Origin: CAYLNH01 sp964384625
Lineage (GTDB): Bacteria > Verrucomicrobiota > Lentisphaeria > JABSQK01
Length of the DNA: 53,496 bases
NCBI GenBank assembly: GCA_964384625.1
Contig: CAYLNH010000013.1
Coordinates: 1 to 53,496 of the forward strand
Direction: 5' to 3'
The first letter of the stretch is position 1. Each line of letters opens with the position of its first letter. A model generated the notes under the pieces. The model worked only from the letters and a program-made list of their open reading frames with translations. It did no database searches and had not been told where the DNA came from. The translations under genes and the position numbers were made by a program. This document shows positions 31,905 through 39,969 of this stretch, piece by piece.

Positions 31905-34772
31905 ATGACTTCCCTGACACGATATAGACGCATCCTCTCTGTTTGTCTGACGGTTGCCGGCCTGTCGGTATTTGCCGGCGGCCCCATACCGCCGACCGCC
32001 AAGGCAATCCGCACGGAAGCATCAAAGCCGAACAAACCTGAAGACGGCCGGCCGCTGCCCCTGGCGGCGCACTGGCATTCGCGCTTCGCCACGCTCGATT
32101 TCCAGATCAAGATGATCAAACGCGGCCACCATATCCTGCCGTTTACCTACATGCTGAGCCCCGGCTTCGCGAATAACGAGAAACGGCTGAATCAGCACAC
32201 GAAGCCGTCTGTCGCGGCCGGCATGAAACAACTGGCCGCATGGAAACTGCCGTTCGCCATGATCACCGGCGGCCAATGGAAAGGCCAGTTTTATCAGAAC
32301 CCGAAGTTCTGGAAACTGCCGCCGGAACAGAACCCCTGCGTGATCAGCGCCGAGACCGGCAAGCCGCTGAAGATGTACAGCCCGTTCGGGCCGATCGAAC
32401 AGTGGCGTGAACTCGGCCGCTACTGGGGCAATACGAAGCATTTCAAATGGCTGGCGGAAATCTACCCCGATCCGCCGCGGGTGATCTGCGTGAGCAACAA
32501 CGAAGCTAAACGCCTGCGCAACTTCAACGACTCCAAACGCTACCTGGAGTTGAAGAAGAGCGGTAAGAAAGTGTCTGTTGGCAACTATCTGTATGAACGC
32601 CATCGCGCCATGATCGCCGGTCTCCACGAGACCATGCCGAACGAAGCGTGGCGGAAGAACACCATCTTCGCCGCGTACAACGGCGGACCGGGTCCGGATC
32701 ATATGGGCCGCGAACCCGGCGTCAGCCAGTGGCTCAGCGCCGATTGGAAGGCCGGCACGGCCGCGAGCAAGACGGAGACGCCTTGGCGGAATACCTGGGA
32801 AGGCGCGCTGGCCGAAGCCTACGACAATCACTGGGAGTACACGAAGTTCGACCACCACATGTGGAGTTGTCAGGTCGAGATGATGAACCTCGTGTTCATG
32901 AAAGAACGCGCACTGCAGGCCGACCCCGAATGGTGGATGGAGACCATCCATTGGGACGGCGGCGGCCGCAAAGCCATCGAGTACGAAAAGAAGGGCCTGC
33001 GCTACACGCCGCAGCGGTACGCCGCCTGGACGCAGTACATCACCTGGACCTTGACGCCGCGGGTCGTGCGCCAATGGAACGGCTCCCAGGACCGGCTGGA
33101 AAACTGGATCGACAACTGGGCGGCCATGGTGCGGACCGTCGATCTCATCCATGTCGACCCCGTGCTGAAACGTTTCTGGCGCCGGGGCGAACTCGTCGTC
33201 AACCCCGACGGCAAACATCCCTTCCGCCACGAGCTCCCCGAGAAATACAAGGACGAAGACCGCTGGTTCCATCTGTCCACCAACCTGGATCCGCCGCGCC
33301 CTTGGGAGTTGACCACGAAACTGCCCGTGCTCACGCTGGCTCGCGTCCTCGGCGACAAACCCAAACGGGAATGGCTGTTGTACGCACACGCGCCGATGGG
33401 CGACCGCAAAGCCGTCAAGGTGCAGATTCCCGGCTATCGCGACGTCACCGTCGACATCCCGCTGGCCGGTGTCTTTTACCACCTCAAAGAGACCGACAAC
33501 TCCATCACTGAAGTCGGGCAGCACAGCCAGTTGAAGTACAACACCAACGCAGCGCCCACCGCCAAAGACGACGACTATGCTGTGGTTGCCGGCAACACAC
33601 TCTCGGTGACCTCCTTCCGCTTCAGCGGCGGGCGCGACCTGCTTCGTAATGACGCCGATGCGGAAGGCGATCTGATCAGCGCCAAGCTGATCCGCCCGCC
33701 ACAAAACGGCGAGCTGACGTTGCAGCCCGACGGCGCGTTCACCTATAAACCGAAGGCCGGTTTCGTCGGAACCGACTCTTTCACGTATTGCGCTACGGAC
33801 GGCCGTGACAAGTCCCAACCGGCTACCGCATCCATCACGGTCCTCGCCAAACCGGCGGCGATCGTCGACGACTCCTCTGCCGGCTTTCATGACACAGCCT
33901 ACAGCGGCACGCATACGCTCGGGTACAAAGGCAACATGTCGTACTTCACCGCCAACCCCGACAAACTGGGCGGCGCCACTGCGACTTGGAGTTTCAAGGA
34001 TCTCCCGGCTGACAGCTACGATGTGTTCGCCACCTGGCCGAAGTACAGCTACAAGCGCCCGGACGACGTATCCTACACCATCGTCGACGGCGACGAGGTG
34101 CGCACACGCGTAACCGCCAGCCAACAGGACCTGCCGGCCGGCGACGTCGTCGACGGCGTCCCGTGGCAACGGCTGGCAACCGTGCAGGTGAAGAACGGCA
34201 GCCTGCACGTCAAGCTGAGCAACACCGCCAACGGCCGCTGGGTCATGGCCGACGCGATCCGCATTCAGGGCAAGAAAGGCAAACGCCTGATTGTCGACAA
34301 CAGCGATCCAAGTTACAGCGAAGTCATTGGCTGGAACCGCATGGGTACCGGCTATGGCGGAACGTCCCGTTGGACGCGCGGCCGCAAAGTGCCGAAGGTC
34401 AAACGGGGCAAGCAACCGCCGAAGATCGACATCGACCGCGCCGTCTGGACGATCCCGAATCTCAAACCGGGGACCTATGAGTTGTACGCTACCTGGCCGG
34501 CCAACCCGGATGGCGGCGGCCAAGTCTGGTATGAGGTCGTGGAGAATCAGAAGCGGCTGTTGCGTGCACGCGCCTGGCAGCAGAGCGCGCCCCATCAGCT
34601 CTACGCCGGCGGCGTCTGGTGGAACTCGCTCGGTACAATCACCGTGACCGACGGCGCGATCAACGTCGTGCTGGCCGCGGCCACCGGCAAGAAGAAGAAC
34701 GACTTCATCGCCGACGCCATCGCGGTCTTCCCGGCGCGGCCGCCGCAGACGAAATCGAAAACTCTTCGTTAA
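31905..34772 (+). CDS. Secreted multidomain GH-like protein, paralogue C
   Basis: A 955-residue protein with a signal peptide (hydrophobic stretch ILSVCLTVAGLSVFAGG). The GH-like barrel (about 35-535) has Glu200 in SNNEA and Glu346 in WWMETIHW. An Ig/cadherin-like domain (about 549-647) contains RNDADAEGDLIS and FTYKPKAGFVGTDSFTY. Two golvesin-C-like domains follow (about 652-788 and 794-955). It has one golvesin copy fewer than paralogue B. Paralogue A, at 11636, shares its EDGRPLPLAAHW-like opening (GRPLPLAAHW) more closely than B does. It is 41 bp after B and 15 bp before pseudopilin 5. Confidence 0.75.
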   Translation: MTSLTRYRRILSVCLTVAGLSVFAGGPIPPTAKAIRTEASKPNKPEDGRPLPLAAHWHSRFATLDFQIKMIKRGHHILPFTYMLSPGFANNEKRLNQHTKPSVAAGMKQLAAWKLPFAMITGGQWKGQFYQNPKFWKLPPEQNPCVISAETGKPLKMYSPFGPIEQWRELGRYWGNTKHFKWLAEIYPDPPRVICVSNNEAKRLRNFNDSKRYLELKKSGKKVSVGNYLYERHRAMIAGLHETMPNEAWRKNTIFAAYNGGPGPDHMGREPGVSQWLSADWKAGTAASKTETPWRNTWEGALAEAYDNHWEYTKFDHHMWSCQVEMMNLVFMKERALQADPEWWMETIHWDGGGRKAIEYEKKGLRYTPQRYAAWTQYITWTLTPRVVRQWNGSQDRLENWIDNWAAMVRTVDLIHVDPVLKRFWRRGELVVNPDGKHPFRHELPEKYKDEDRWFHLSTNLDPPRPWELTTKLPVLTLARVLGDKPKREWLLYAHAPMGDRKAVKVQIPGYRDVTVDIPLAGVFYHLKETDNSITEVGQHSQLKYNTNAAPTAKDDDYAVVAGNTLSVTSFRFSGGRDLLRNDADAEGDLISAKLIRPPQNGELTLQPDGAFTYKPKAGFVGTDSFTYCATDGRDKSQPATASITVLAKPAAIVDDSSAGFHDTAYSGTHTLGYKGNMSYFTANPDKLGGATATWSFKDLPADSYDVFATWPKYSYKRPDDVSYTIVDGDEVRTRVTASQQDLPAGDVVDGVPWQRLATVQVKNGSLHVKLSNTANGRWVMADAIRIQGKKGKRLIVDNSDPSYSEVIGWNRMGTGYGGTSRWTRGRKVPKVKRGKQPPKIDIDRAVWTIPNLKPGTYELYATWPANPDGGGQVWYEVVENQKRLLRARAWQQSAPHQLYAGGVWWNSLGTITVTDGAINVVLAAATGKKKNDFIADAIAVFPARPPQTKSKTLR

Positions 34773-34787
34773 TCCGGAGGACCCTCA

Positions 34788-35579
34788 ATGCTCTTGAACA
34801 GATACGTAAGAACGATTCGAACGACTTGCCCTGCATCGCTGCGTCGAGTGCAATCAGGATCATGGTTTACCATGGTGGAACTATTGGTGGTAGTCGCCAT
34901 CATTGTTGTTCTGGCTGCTATTCTGTTACCCGTTTTGAGTCGCGCGAAGTTCAAAGCCAGAGAGGTCATCTGCATCAGCAATCTGCGCGAGAACAGCATG
35001 GGCCTGATGCTGTACGCCGATGATTTCAACGGCGCCTATCCCCACCGGCAGCAGGTCAACGGGTTCTATCCGTATTCCGGCTTGAGCGACGACAACTCGT
35101 CGGAAAACGACTACCACGAGTTGATTCCAGACTACATCCCCTTGGGTGAAACGTACAAATGCCCGTTGATCGGCGCCGACTGGCGCGATGAATGGCCGGG
35201 CGCCAAAGGCTACCGCTGGCACGGCTACGGCATTCCCGCCCGCTGGGTCGCCTACAAACTCAACTACTACTACGACCCGCAGACCGGCAACAAGAAGAAC
35301 TATAAAGACGTGATCCCCATGCGCGTCGGCCAGTATATCGACCGCCCGATTGTGGGCGACAAGATCATGTTCTACCCCGCCTATAACCTGTTTACCGCGC
35401 CGCATGTGCGATCCAATGCCCATCCGATGGGGGACAGTATGCCGCTGGTCAGCCAGCCGGAGGACGCGGAGTCCTACAACTTCGCCTATGGCGACGGCAG
35501 TGTCCTACGCCAAACCAAGGGGTTCAAGAAGTTCTATGACAACCGAAACGGCTTCTACTGGCTGTGGCGCGTGCAATAA
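34788..35579 (+). CDS. Prepilin-like protein (pseudopilin 5)
   Basis: A 263-residue protein. A long 26-residue leader ends in GSW before FTMVELLVVVAIIVVLAAIL. Trp occupies the -1 position and Leu-Ile is replaced by Met-Val, but Glu+5 is kept. The C-terminus has ESYNFAYGDGSVLRQ, a divergent form of the H-X9-DG motif. GGAGG lies upstream of the ATG. It is probably cotranscribed with paralogues B and C and the esterase. Confidence 0.88.
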   Translation: MLLNRYVRTIRTTCPASLRRVQSGSWFTMVELLVVVAIIVVLAAILLPVLSRAKFKAREVICISNLRENSMGLMLYADDFNGAYPHRQQVNGFYPYSGLSDDNSSENDYHELIPDYIPLGETYKCPLIGADWRDEWPGAKGYRWHGYGIPARWVAYKLNYYYDPQTGNKKNYKDVIPMRVGQYIDRPIVGDKIMFYPAYNLFTAPHVRSNAHPMGDSMPLVSQPEDAESYNFAYGDGSVLRQTKGFKKFYDNRNGFYWLWRVQ

Positions 35580-35641
35580 ACCGTCGTCAACACAACCCGG
35601 GTACACCCACGGAGTAGAATCGCAGAATACCACAGGAAACC

Positions 35642-36583
35642 ATGAGACTGCCCATGACCCTTCTTGCCCTGACCCTCGCCGGCAGCGCTGTGGCGCTGGA
35701 TACAATCCACTTCGTCAGCTCAGCCGATGACACGAAACAGCCGGCGCTGTTCTACGCGCCCAAAGACAAACAGAATGTCCCGCTGATCGTTGCCCTGCAT
35801 CCCTGGTCGGAGGGGTACAAGACGAAAAAATACAAGTGGATCGCGAAACAGTGCAAGGACACCGGCTGGGCCTTCATTCAGCCGCACTTCCGGGGCCCCA
35901 ACAAACGACCGGAAGCCACGGGCTCCGAACTCGTTGTCAAGGACATCCTCAGCGCGGTCGACTACGCGCGCCAGAATGCGTCCATCGATCCGCGGGGGAT
36001 CTATCTCCTCGGCACCTCCGGCGGCGGCCATGCCGCCCTGTTGATGGCCGGACGGCACCCGAAGGTTTGGGCCGGGGTCTCAGCCTGGTGCGGCATTACC
36101 GATTTGGAAGCGTGGTACCGGCAATGCAAAGCCACCGGCCGCAAATACTATCACAATATCGCCGCGTCCTGCGGCGGCCCTCCCGGAAGCAACGACAAGG
36201 TTGATGCCGAATACAAACAGCGCTCGCCGTTGACGCACCTGCCCAACGCCAGGGAGCTGCGTATCCACATCAATGTCGGGATTCACGATGGCCATCGCGG
36301 CAGCGTGCCGGTCAGCCACTCGCTGCTGGCATTCAATGTCCTGGCACAACCGGAAGACCGTCTGACTGCCGCTGAAATCGAGACCTTCGTCAAGACCCGG
36401 AAAGTACCGCAGGAACTGCGGGCAAAGGTCGAAGATAAAAGCTACGGCAAGCGCCGGCTGCTGTTCCGCCGGACTTCGGCAAATGTGACTGTTTCCGTCT
36501 ATGATGACGGACACGGATATGTCCCCGGCGCCGCGTGGCAATGGTTGCAGAAGCTCAATGTCCGACCTCGCAAAGACGACTGA
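35642..36583 (+). CDS. Secreted alpha/beta-hydrolase (esterase/peptidase S9-like)
   Basis: A 313-residue protein with a signal peptide (MRLPMTLLALTLAGSAVA). The fold is shown by VPLIVALHPWSEG (oxyanion region), the nucleophile elbow GTSGGG with Ser126, a probable acid Asp216 in GIHDGHRG and His291 in DDGHGY. This resembles esterases attached to polysaccharide clusters that remove acetyl or other ester groups. It may deacylate the glycan acted on by the neighbours. It is the last gene of the 26000-36583 run. Confidence 0.82.
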   Translation: MRLPMTLLALTLAGSAVALDTIHFVSSADDTKQPALFYAPKDKQNVPLIVALHPWSEGYKTKKYKWIAKQCKDTGWAFIQPHFRGPNKRPEATGSELVVKDILSAVDYARQNASIDPRGIYLLGTSGGGHAALLMAGRHPKVWAGVSAWCGITDLEAWYRQCKATGRKYYHNIAASCGGPPGSNDKVDAEYKQRSPLTHLPNARELRIHINVGIHDGHRGSVPVSHSLLAFNVLAQPEDRLTAAEIETFVKTRKVPQELRAKVEDKSYGKRRLLFRRTSANVTVSVYDDGHGYVPGAAWQWLQKLNVRPRKDD

Positions 36584-36635
36584 AGCCGGCGTGCGGAATC
36601 GACGTACAAGTTTGCGGCCAACCCGTCCGGGTCGT

Positions 36636-37874
36636 TCAGCCGAGGAAGGAGCGGATGACGGCTTTGACGCTGAACAGATCGGTCGGGGGAGTTTCTTCCC
36701 GCATGAGTTCGGCGAAGCAGGTTTGGAGGTACGGCGATTTCTGATAGCGGCGAGCCATGAAGTCGTTGATCCACGGCAAGGTGATCATCGACTGTGCCCG
36801 GCGGTAGTTGCGATACACCGGCAGGAGTTCCTGCCGCAGTTGAACCGGAAACTGCGAAAGCCGGGCAAGGTCATCGGTCTGCAGCGCGTCGTCCACCAGG
36901 GCGGCGGCCATTTCCGCCGTGCGGACGGCCTTGCCGATGCCCTCGCCGCTGAGCGGCAGGGTGGACGCAATCGCCTCGCCGACGGCCAGCAGGTTGCCCG
37001 GGCCCTTGGGTTCGACGGCAGTCAGCCCGCAGCGCAGCGGCGCGGCCCGCAATCGCGGCGGCGCGGCGGCCTGCGCCAGGATGTCGCGCAGGGGCTCGAA
37101 CGTTGCGGCAAAGAGCCGGAATGTCGCCTGCAGGCCGGGATCGCGTTTGGACCGGCGGAACAAGGTGCCGCAGCCGATGTTGTAACGGCCGTCGCCCAGG
37201 GGGAAGATCCAGGCATAGCCGTTGCGGATGGCGGGGGTCAAGCTGAACGTCATGGTCGGCACGACGGCGGTGGACTGGACTTCGGCGACGGCAGCAACTG
37301 CCGCGGGCCGCGGGTCACGCACCATGCCGTGGGGCCGCAGCAGCCGCAGGCGGGCGCCGGTTGCCACCAGGACGATCCGGGATCGGATGGGTGGGAGACC
37401 AGGGATCGACAGCTCCGTTGAGCCGTCCGGCTGCGGCGTGATCGCGGTGACTTCGGCCTGATGAAAGGCCGCGCCCGCCCGCACCGCCGCCTGCGCCAGG
37501 ATGCGGTCCAACACCCGCCGTCGTAAGACCAGATACTGCCCCGGCACCTGCATCCGGATTCCTCCCGGACTGATCATGGTCACCGCCGTGAACGACTGCG
37601 CCGCGGCTTTTACCCGGGCCAGCACGCCAAGCCGTTCAAGGGCGCGTTGCGTGCCCGGCAGCAGGCCGCCGCCACAGGCCTTGTCCCGGGGGAAAGCTTC
37701 GCGGTCCAACAACAAGACCGAATGACCGGCCGCCGCCAGCTGCAGAGCGGCGGTCGACCCGGCCGGACCGGCGCCCACAACCGTGACTTCCGCCGGCTTC
37801 GCGGCGATGGCCGCGGCCGGTTGCTGCAGGTTGTCCGGGGAGTCGTTCATGCCGAAAGCCTCGTTGTTCGTCAC
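36636..37874 (-). CDS. Geranylgeranyl reductase-family FAD flavoprotein
   Basis: A 412-residue flavoprotein with VVGAGPAGSTAALQLAAAGHSV (FAD-binding), DREAFPRDKACGGGLLPG (the family-specific PRxKxCGG motif) and NLLAVGEAIASTLPLSGEGIGKAVRTAEMAA (C-terminal FAD contact). Members reduce isoprenoid chains or work on related lipids; the substrate here is not known. The longest frame starts at a GTG (37874) that overlaps the stop of the upstream gene by 4 bases. An ATG at 37850 with CGAGG eight bases before it is a good alternative, giving 404 residues. Confidence 0.85.
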   Translation of the reverse strand: MTNNEAFGMNDSPDNLQQPAAAIAAKPAEVTVVGAGPAGSTAALQLAAAGHSVLLLDREAFPRDKACGGGLLPGTQRALERLGVLARVKAAAQSFTAVTMISPGGIRMQVPGQYLVLRRRVLDRILAQAAVRAGAAFHQAEVTAITPQPDGSTELSIPGLPPIRSRIVLVATGARLRLLRPHGMVRDPRPAAVAAVAEVQSTAVVPTMTFSLTPAIRNGYAWIFPLGDGRYNIGCGTLFRRSKRDPGLQATFRLFAATFEPLRDILAQAAAPPRLRAAPLRCGLTAVEPKGPGNLLAVGEAIASTLPLSGEGIGKAVRTAEMAAALVDDALQTDDLARLSQFPVQLRQELLPVYRNYRRAQSMITLPWINDFMARRYQKSPYLQTCFAELMREETPPTDLFSVKAVIRSFLG

Positions 37875-39781
37875 GTCGTCTGTACCACGGGCACGACCGG
37901 CCGGTAGCGGATCATCGTAGCCATGCCGCGCCGGGGCAGCGTGAGCATGTAGCAGTCCAGCAGTTCTTCGCCGGTGAGGACGTCGCGATGGCCGGTGGTG
38001 AAGCAGACCAGTTCGTACTCGGTCCGCGGCTGAAGCCCGTGGAGCATGACAATGCGGCTGTCGTAGTGGCAGTCCTCACGGCGGAACATCAACAGCACGC
38101 CTGCGTCGGATTCCGGGTCGTGGTACTGCGACCCGAACCAATTGGTTTCCGAACGGTCATATCGGGTCAAAGGATACCAGTCGCCGTTGAACGCCGGCGC
38201 CAGTCGCCGGTACTTGTGGAGCAGTTGCAGGGCGCGGTCGGTATCGAAGTGCGGGTCGTCGGCAATCCAGCCCAGACAGATGGATGACGCCGCGACCGAG
38301 TGCAGGCTGGTGTCATCGGTACGCGCCAGCGGCGTCGAAAGGATGCCGTTGGGCAGGTATTGCGACAGCGCGAAGAGCGAAGCCTGATCGGCCACGTTGT
38401 CGAACCAGTAGTCGCTCTTATGATGCAAATGAAACCGCCGGATGGTCTCCAGATCGATCCGTTGGCTGCAGCCGTTGATCCGCAGGCCCGCGGGCCAGCC
38501 GGCGGCCAGTTCGTCGAGGAAGGCATACAGCCCGTTGACGTAATGAATCTCGGTCAGTCCGAGCCGATCCGTATCGTCGTGATCCAGCCAGTGCTGGAGC
38601 GGGTCCAGATGGAACTCATGGCAATAGGCGCCGAAGCCGTCCAGATTTGTGAAGTCGGCGATGACGTCCAGCAGGTGCTTGCGGACCTCGGGCAAAGCGA
38701 GATTGAGCAGGCCGTGGCCGGCGCGGTTGGAACGCGCGGCGGGATTGGTCGGCAGGAGCAGCCAATCGGGGTGGAGTTCATGCGTTGCGGTTCCGGGGGC
38801 AACGCGTTCGGGTTCGAAAGCCAGGCCGAAGGCGGTGTCCTGTGCGGCCGCCGCCGCTGCGACCGGCGCCATGCCGTCCGGGAATTTGGCGGGGTCCACC
38901 GTCCAGTTCCCGGCGCCGTTCGGCCAGCCGCCGACGTACCAGCCCTGGCCGGTGACTACCACCTCGGGCTGCAGCTCGCCCAGGGCGCAAATCAGTTCCG
39001 TCTGGTTGGCCGCAGTGCATTCGTTGCGCCAGTAGCCCTCGCGCGTAAAGGCCGTGTTGCAGTAGACGCACGGCAGTGTCGCAGCTCCCGGACAACGCGG
39101 CACGTAGTGCGCGCGCAGCAATCGGCGGAACGCCGAGTGGCCCGCTGCCGCTTCACCCTCGTGAAACAGCAGCAGAATGCGAGGTAGCGTCACGGATTCG
39201 CCGGGCTTCAAATAAAAACGCGCATATTGCACCCCGGCCCGAACGTGCAGTTCGTGGTTCGCTGCCGACCATTGTACGTCGGCATGCCATTGCCCGGACC
39301 AGCCGATGGCCGCGAGCAGCGTCCCCCGGTCAACGTCCAGCCGGACAAACGGCAGGTCCCCCTTGCTGCTGCAGCCGCCCTTTGCCCCGAGTTCCGCCCG
39401 CGGTTCTTCGCGTACGGCGCGCATGGCATACGCCGAGGGATCCGTTAACGCGCCGGTCGTCCGGTGCAGCGTATAGTGCTGCGCCCGGAAACACAGATCC
39501 AGGCTGTGGAGATCGCGGATGATTGCCGTGTCGGCGGTGCCGATGTTCTCCAGGGTCAACGTCCATTCCGCTGCCGGACAGTCGTCGAAGAAGCGGAAAC
39601 AGCAGGAGATCTTCAGCCGGTCGTCCGGCGTGATCAGTTGTACGCGATCACTGAGCAGCTCGCGGTCCAGCGCACCGAGCAAGGCATGCAGGGAGGCGTC
39701 ATCGTACCGCAGGGAAAACGGCAGCGGCAGTGCCTCCGGATGCCGGAGACCGTGCAGGATCTTGTTGCGCCATTCCGTCAT
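37871..39781 (-). CDS. GH36-like (alpha-galactosidase-related) protein with altered active site
   Basis: A 636-residue protein: an N-terminal beta-sandwich (about 20-255; LPFSLRYDD, EWTLTLENIGTADTAI) and a barrel (about 265-600; NTAFTREGYWRNECTAAN, GWYVGGWPNGAGNW, GLTEIHYVNGLYAFLDEL). The segment where relatives have an RxDFN-type nucleophile reads CHEFHLDPL (Glu389 in place of Asp), and the CxSGGRRxDLE acid/base segment reads CSQRIDLE, keeping Asp443 but losing the glycines. It may be inactive, or act on another substrate. The start was put at ATG 39781 because the upstream extension (to 39910) is a TTG frame without family sequence. No signal peptide. Confidence 0.75.
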   Translation of the reverse strand: MTEWRNKILHGLRHPEALPLPFSLRYDDASLHALLGALDRELLSDRVQLITPDDRLKISCCFRFFDDCPAAEWTLTLENIGTADTAIIRDLHSLDLCFRAQHYTLHRTTGALTDPSAYAMRAVREEPRAELGAKGGCSSKGDLPFVRLDVDRGTLLAAIGWSGQWHADVQWSAANHELHVRAGVQYARFYLKPGESVTLPRILLLFHEGEAAAGHSAFRRLLRAHYVPRCPGAATLPCVYCNTAFTREGYWRNECTAANQTELICALGELQPEVVVTGQGWYVGGWPNGAGNWTVDPAKFPDGMAPVAAAAAAQDTAFGLAFEPERVAPGTATHELHPDWLLLPTNPAARSNRAGHGLLNLALPEVRKHLLDVIADFTNLDGFGAYCHEFHLDPLQHWLDHDDTDRLGLTEIHYVNGLYAFLDELAAGWPAGLRINGCSQRIDLETIRRFHLHHKSDYWFDNVADQASLFALSQYLPNGILSTPLARTDDTSLHSVAASSICLGWIADDPHFDTDRALQLLHKYRRLAPAFNGDWYPLTRYDRSETNWFGSQYHDPESDAGVLLMFRREDCHYDSRIVMLHGLQPRTEYELVCFTTGHRDVLTGEELLDCYMLTLPRRGMATMIRYRPVVPVVQTT

Positions 39782-39850
39782 GGCGTACCATACTGGCCGC
39801 GACTGCGTTGTGCGACCGGCAGCGGCAGGATCACTGATCCCCACGACCGG

Positions 39851-39933
39851 CTGCACCCGCCGCGAAAAGGGTGCAGGATCGGGTCCGTGTTCTCCGGGAA
39901 GAGGCCCCAAGCTCAGCGTGGGAGTCTCTTCCC
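39851..39933. repeat. Two hairpins between the kinase and the GH36-like gene
   Basis: CTGCACCC (39851-39858) pairs with GGGTGCAG (39869-39876), a perfect 8-bp stem. GGGAAGAG (39896-39903) pairs with CTCTTCCC (39926-39933). Both lie downstream of the minus-strand kinase stop, without T-runs. Confidence 0.6.
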
Positions 39934-39969
39934 CCCATTCCGTTCAACCGGCCCGGCGCCGGCGGACCG

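Noticed and set aside
32022..34595. Long minus-strand frame opposite GH-like C
   Set aside because: Shadow of the real gene; no domain or start signal.
39782..39910. N-terminal extension of the GH36-like gene
   Set aside because: The longer frame uses a TTG, has no ribosome binding site and contains hairpin sequence; the family-like N-terminus starts at ATG 39781.
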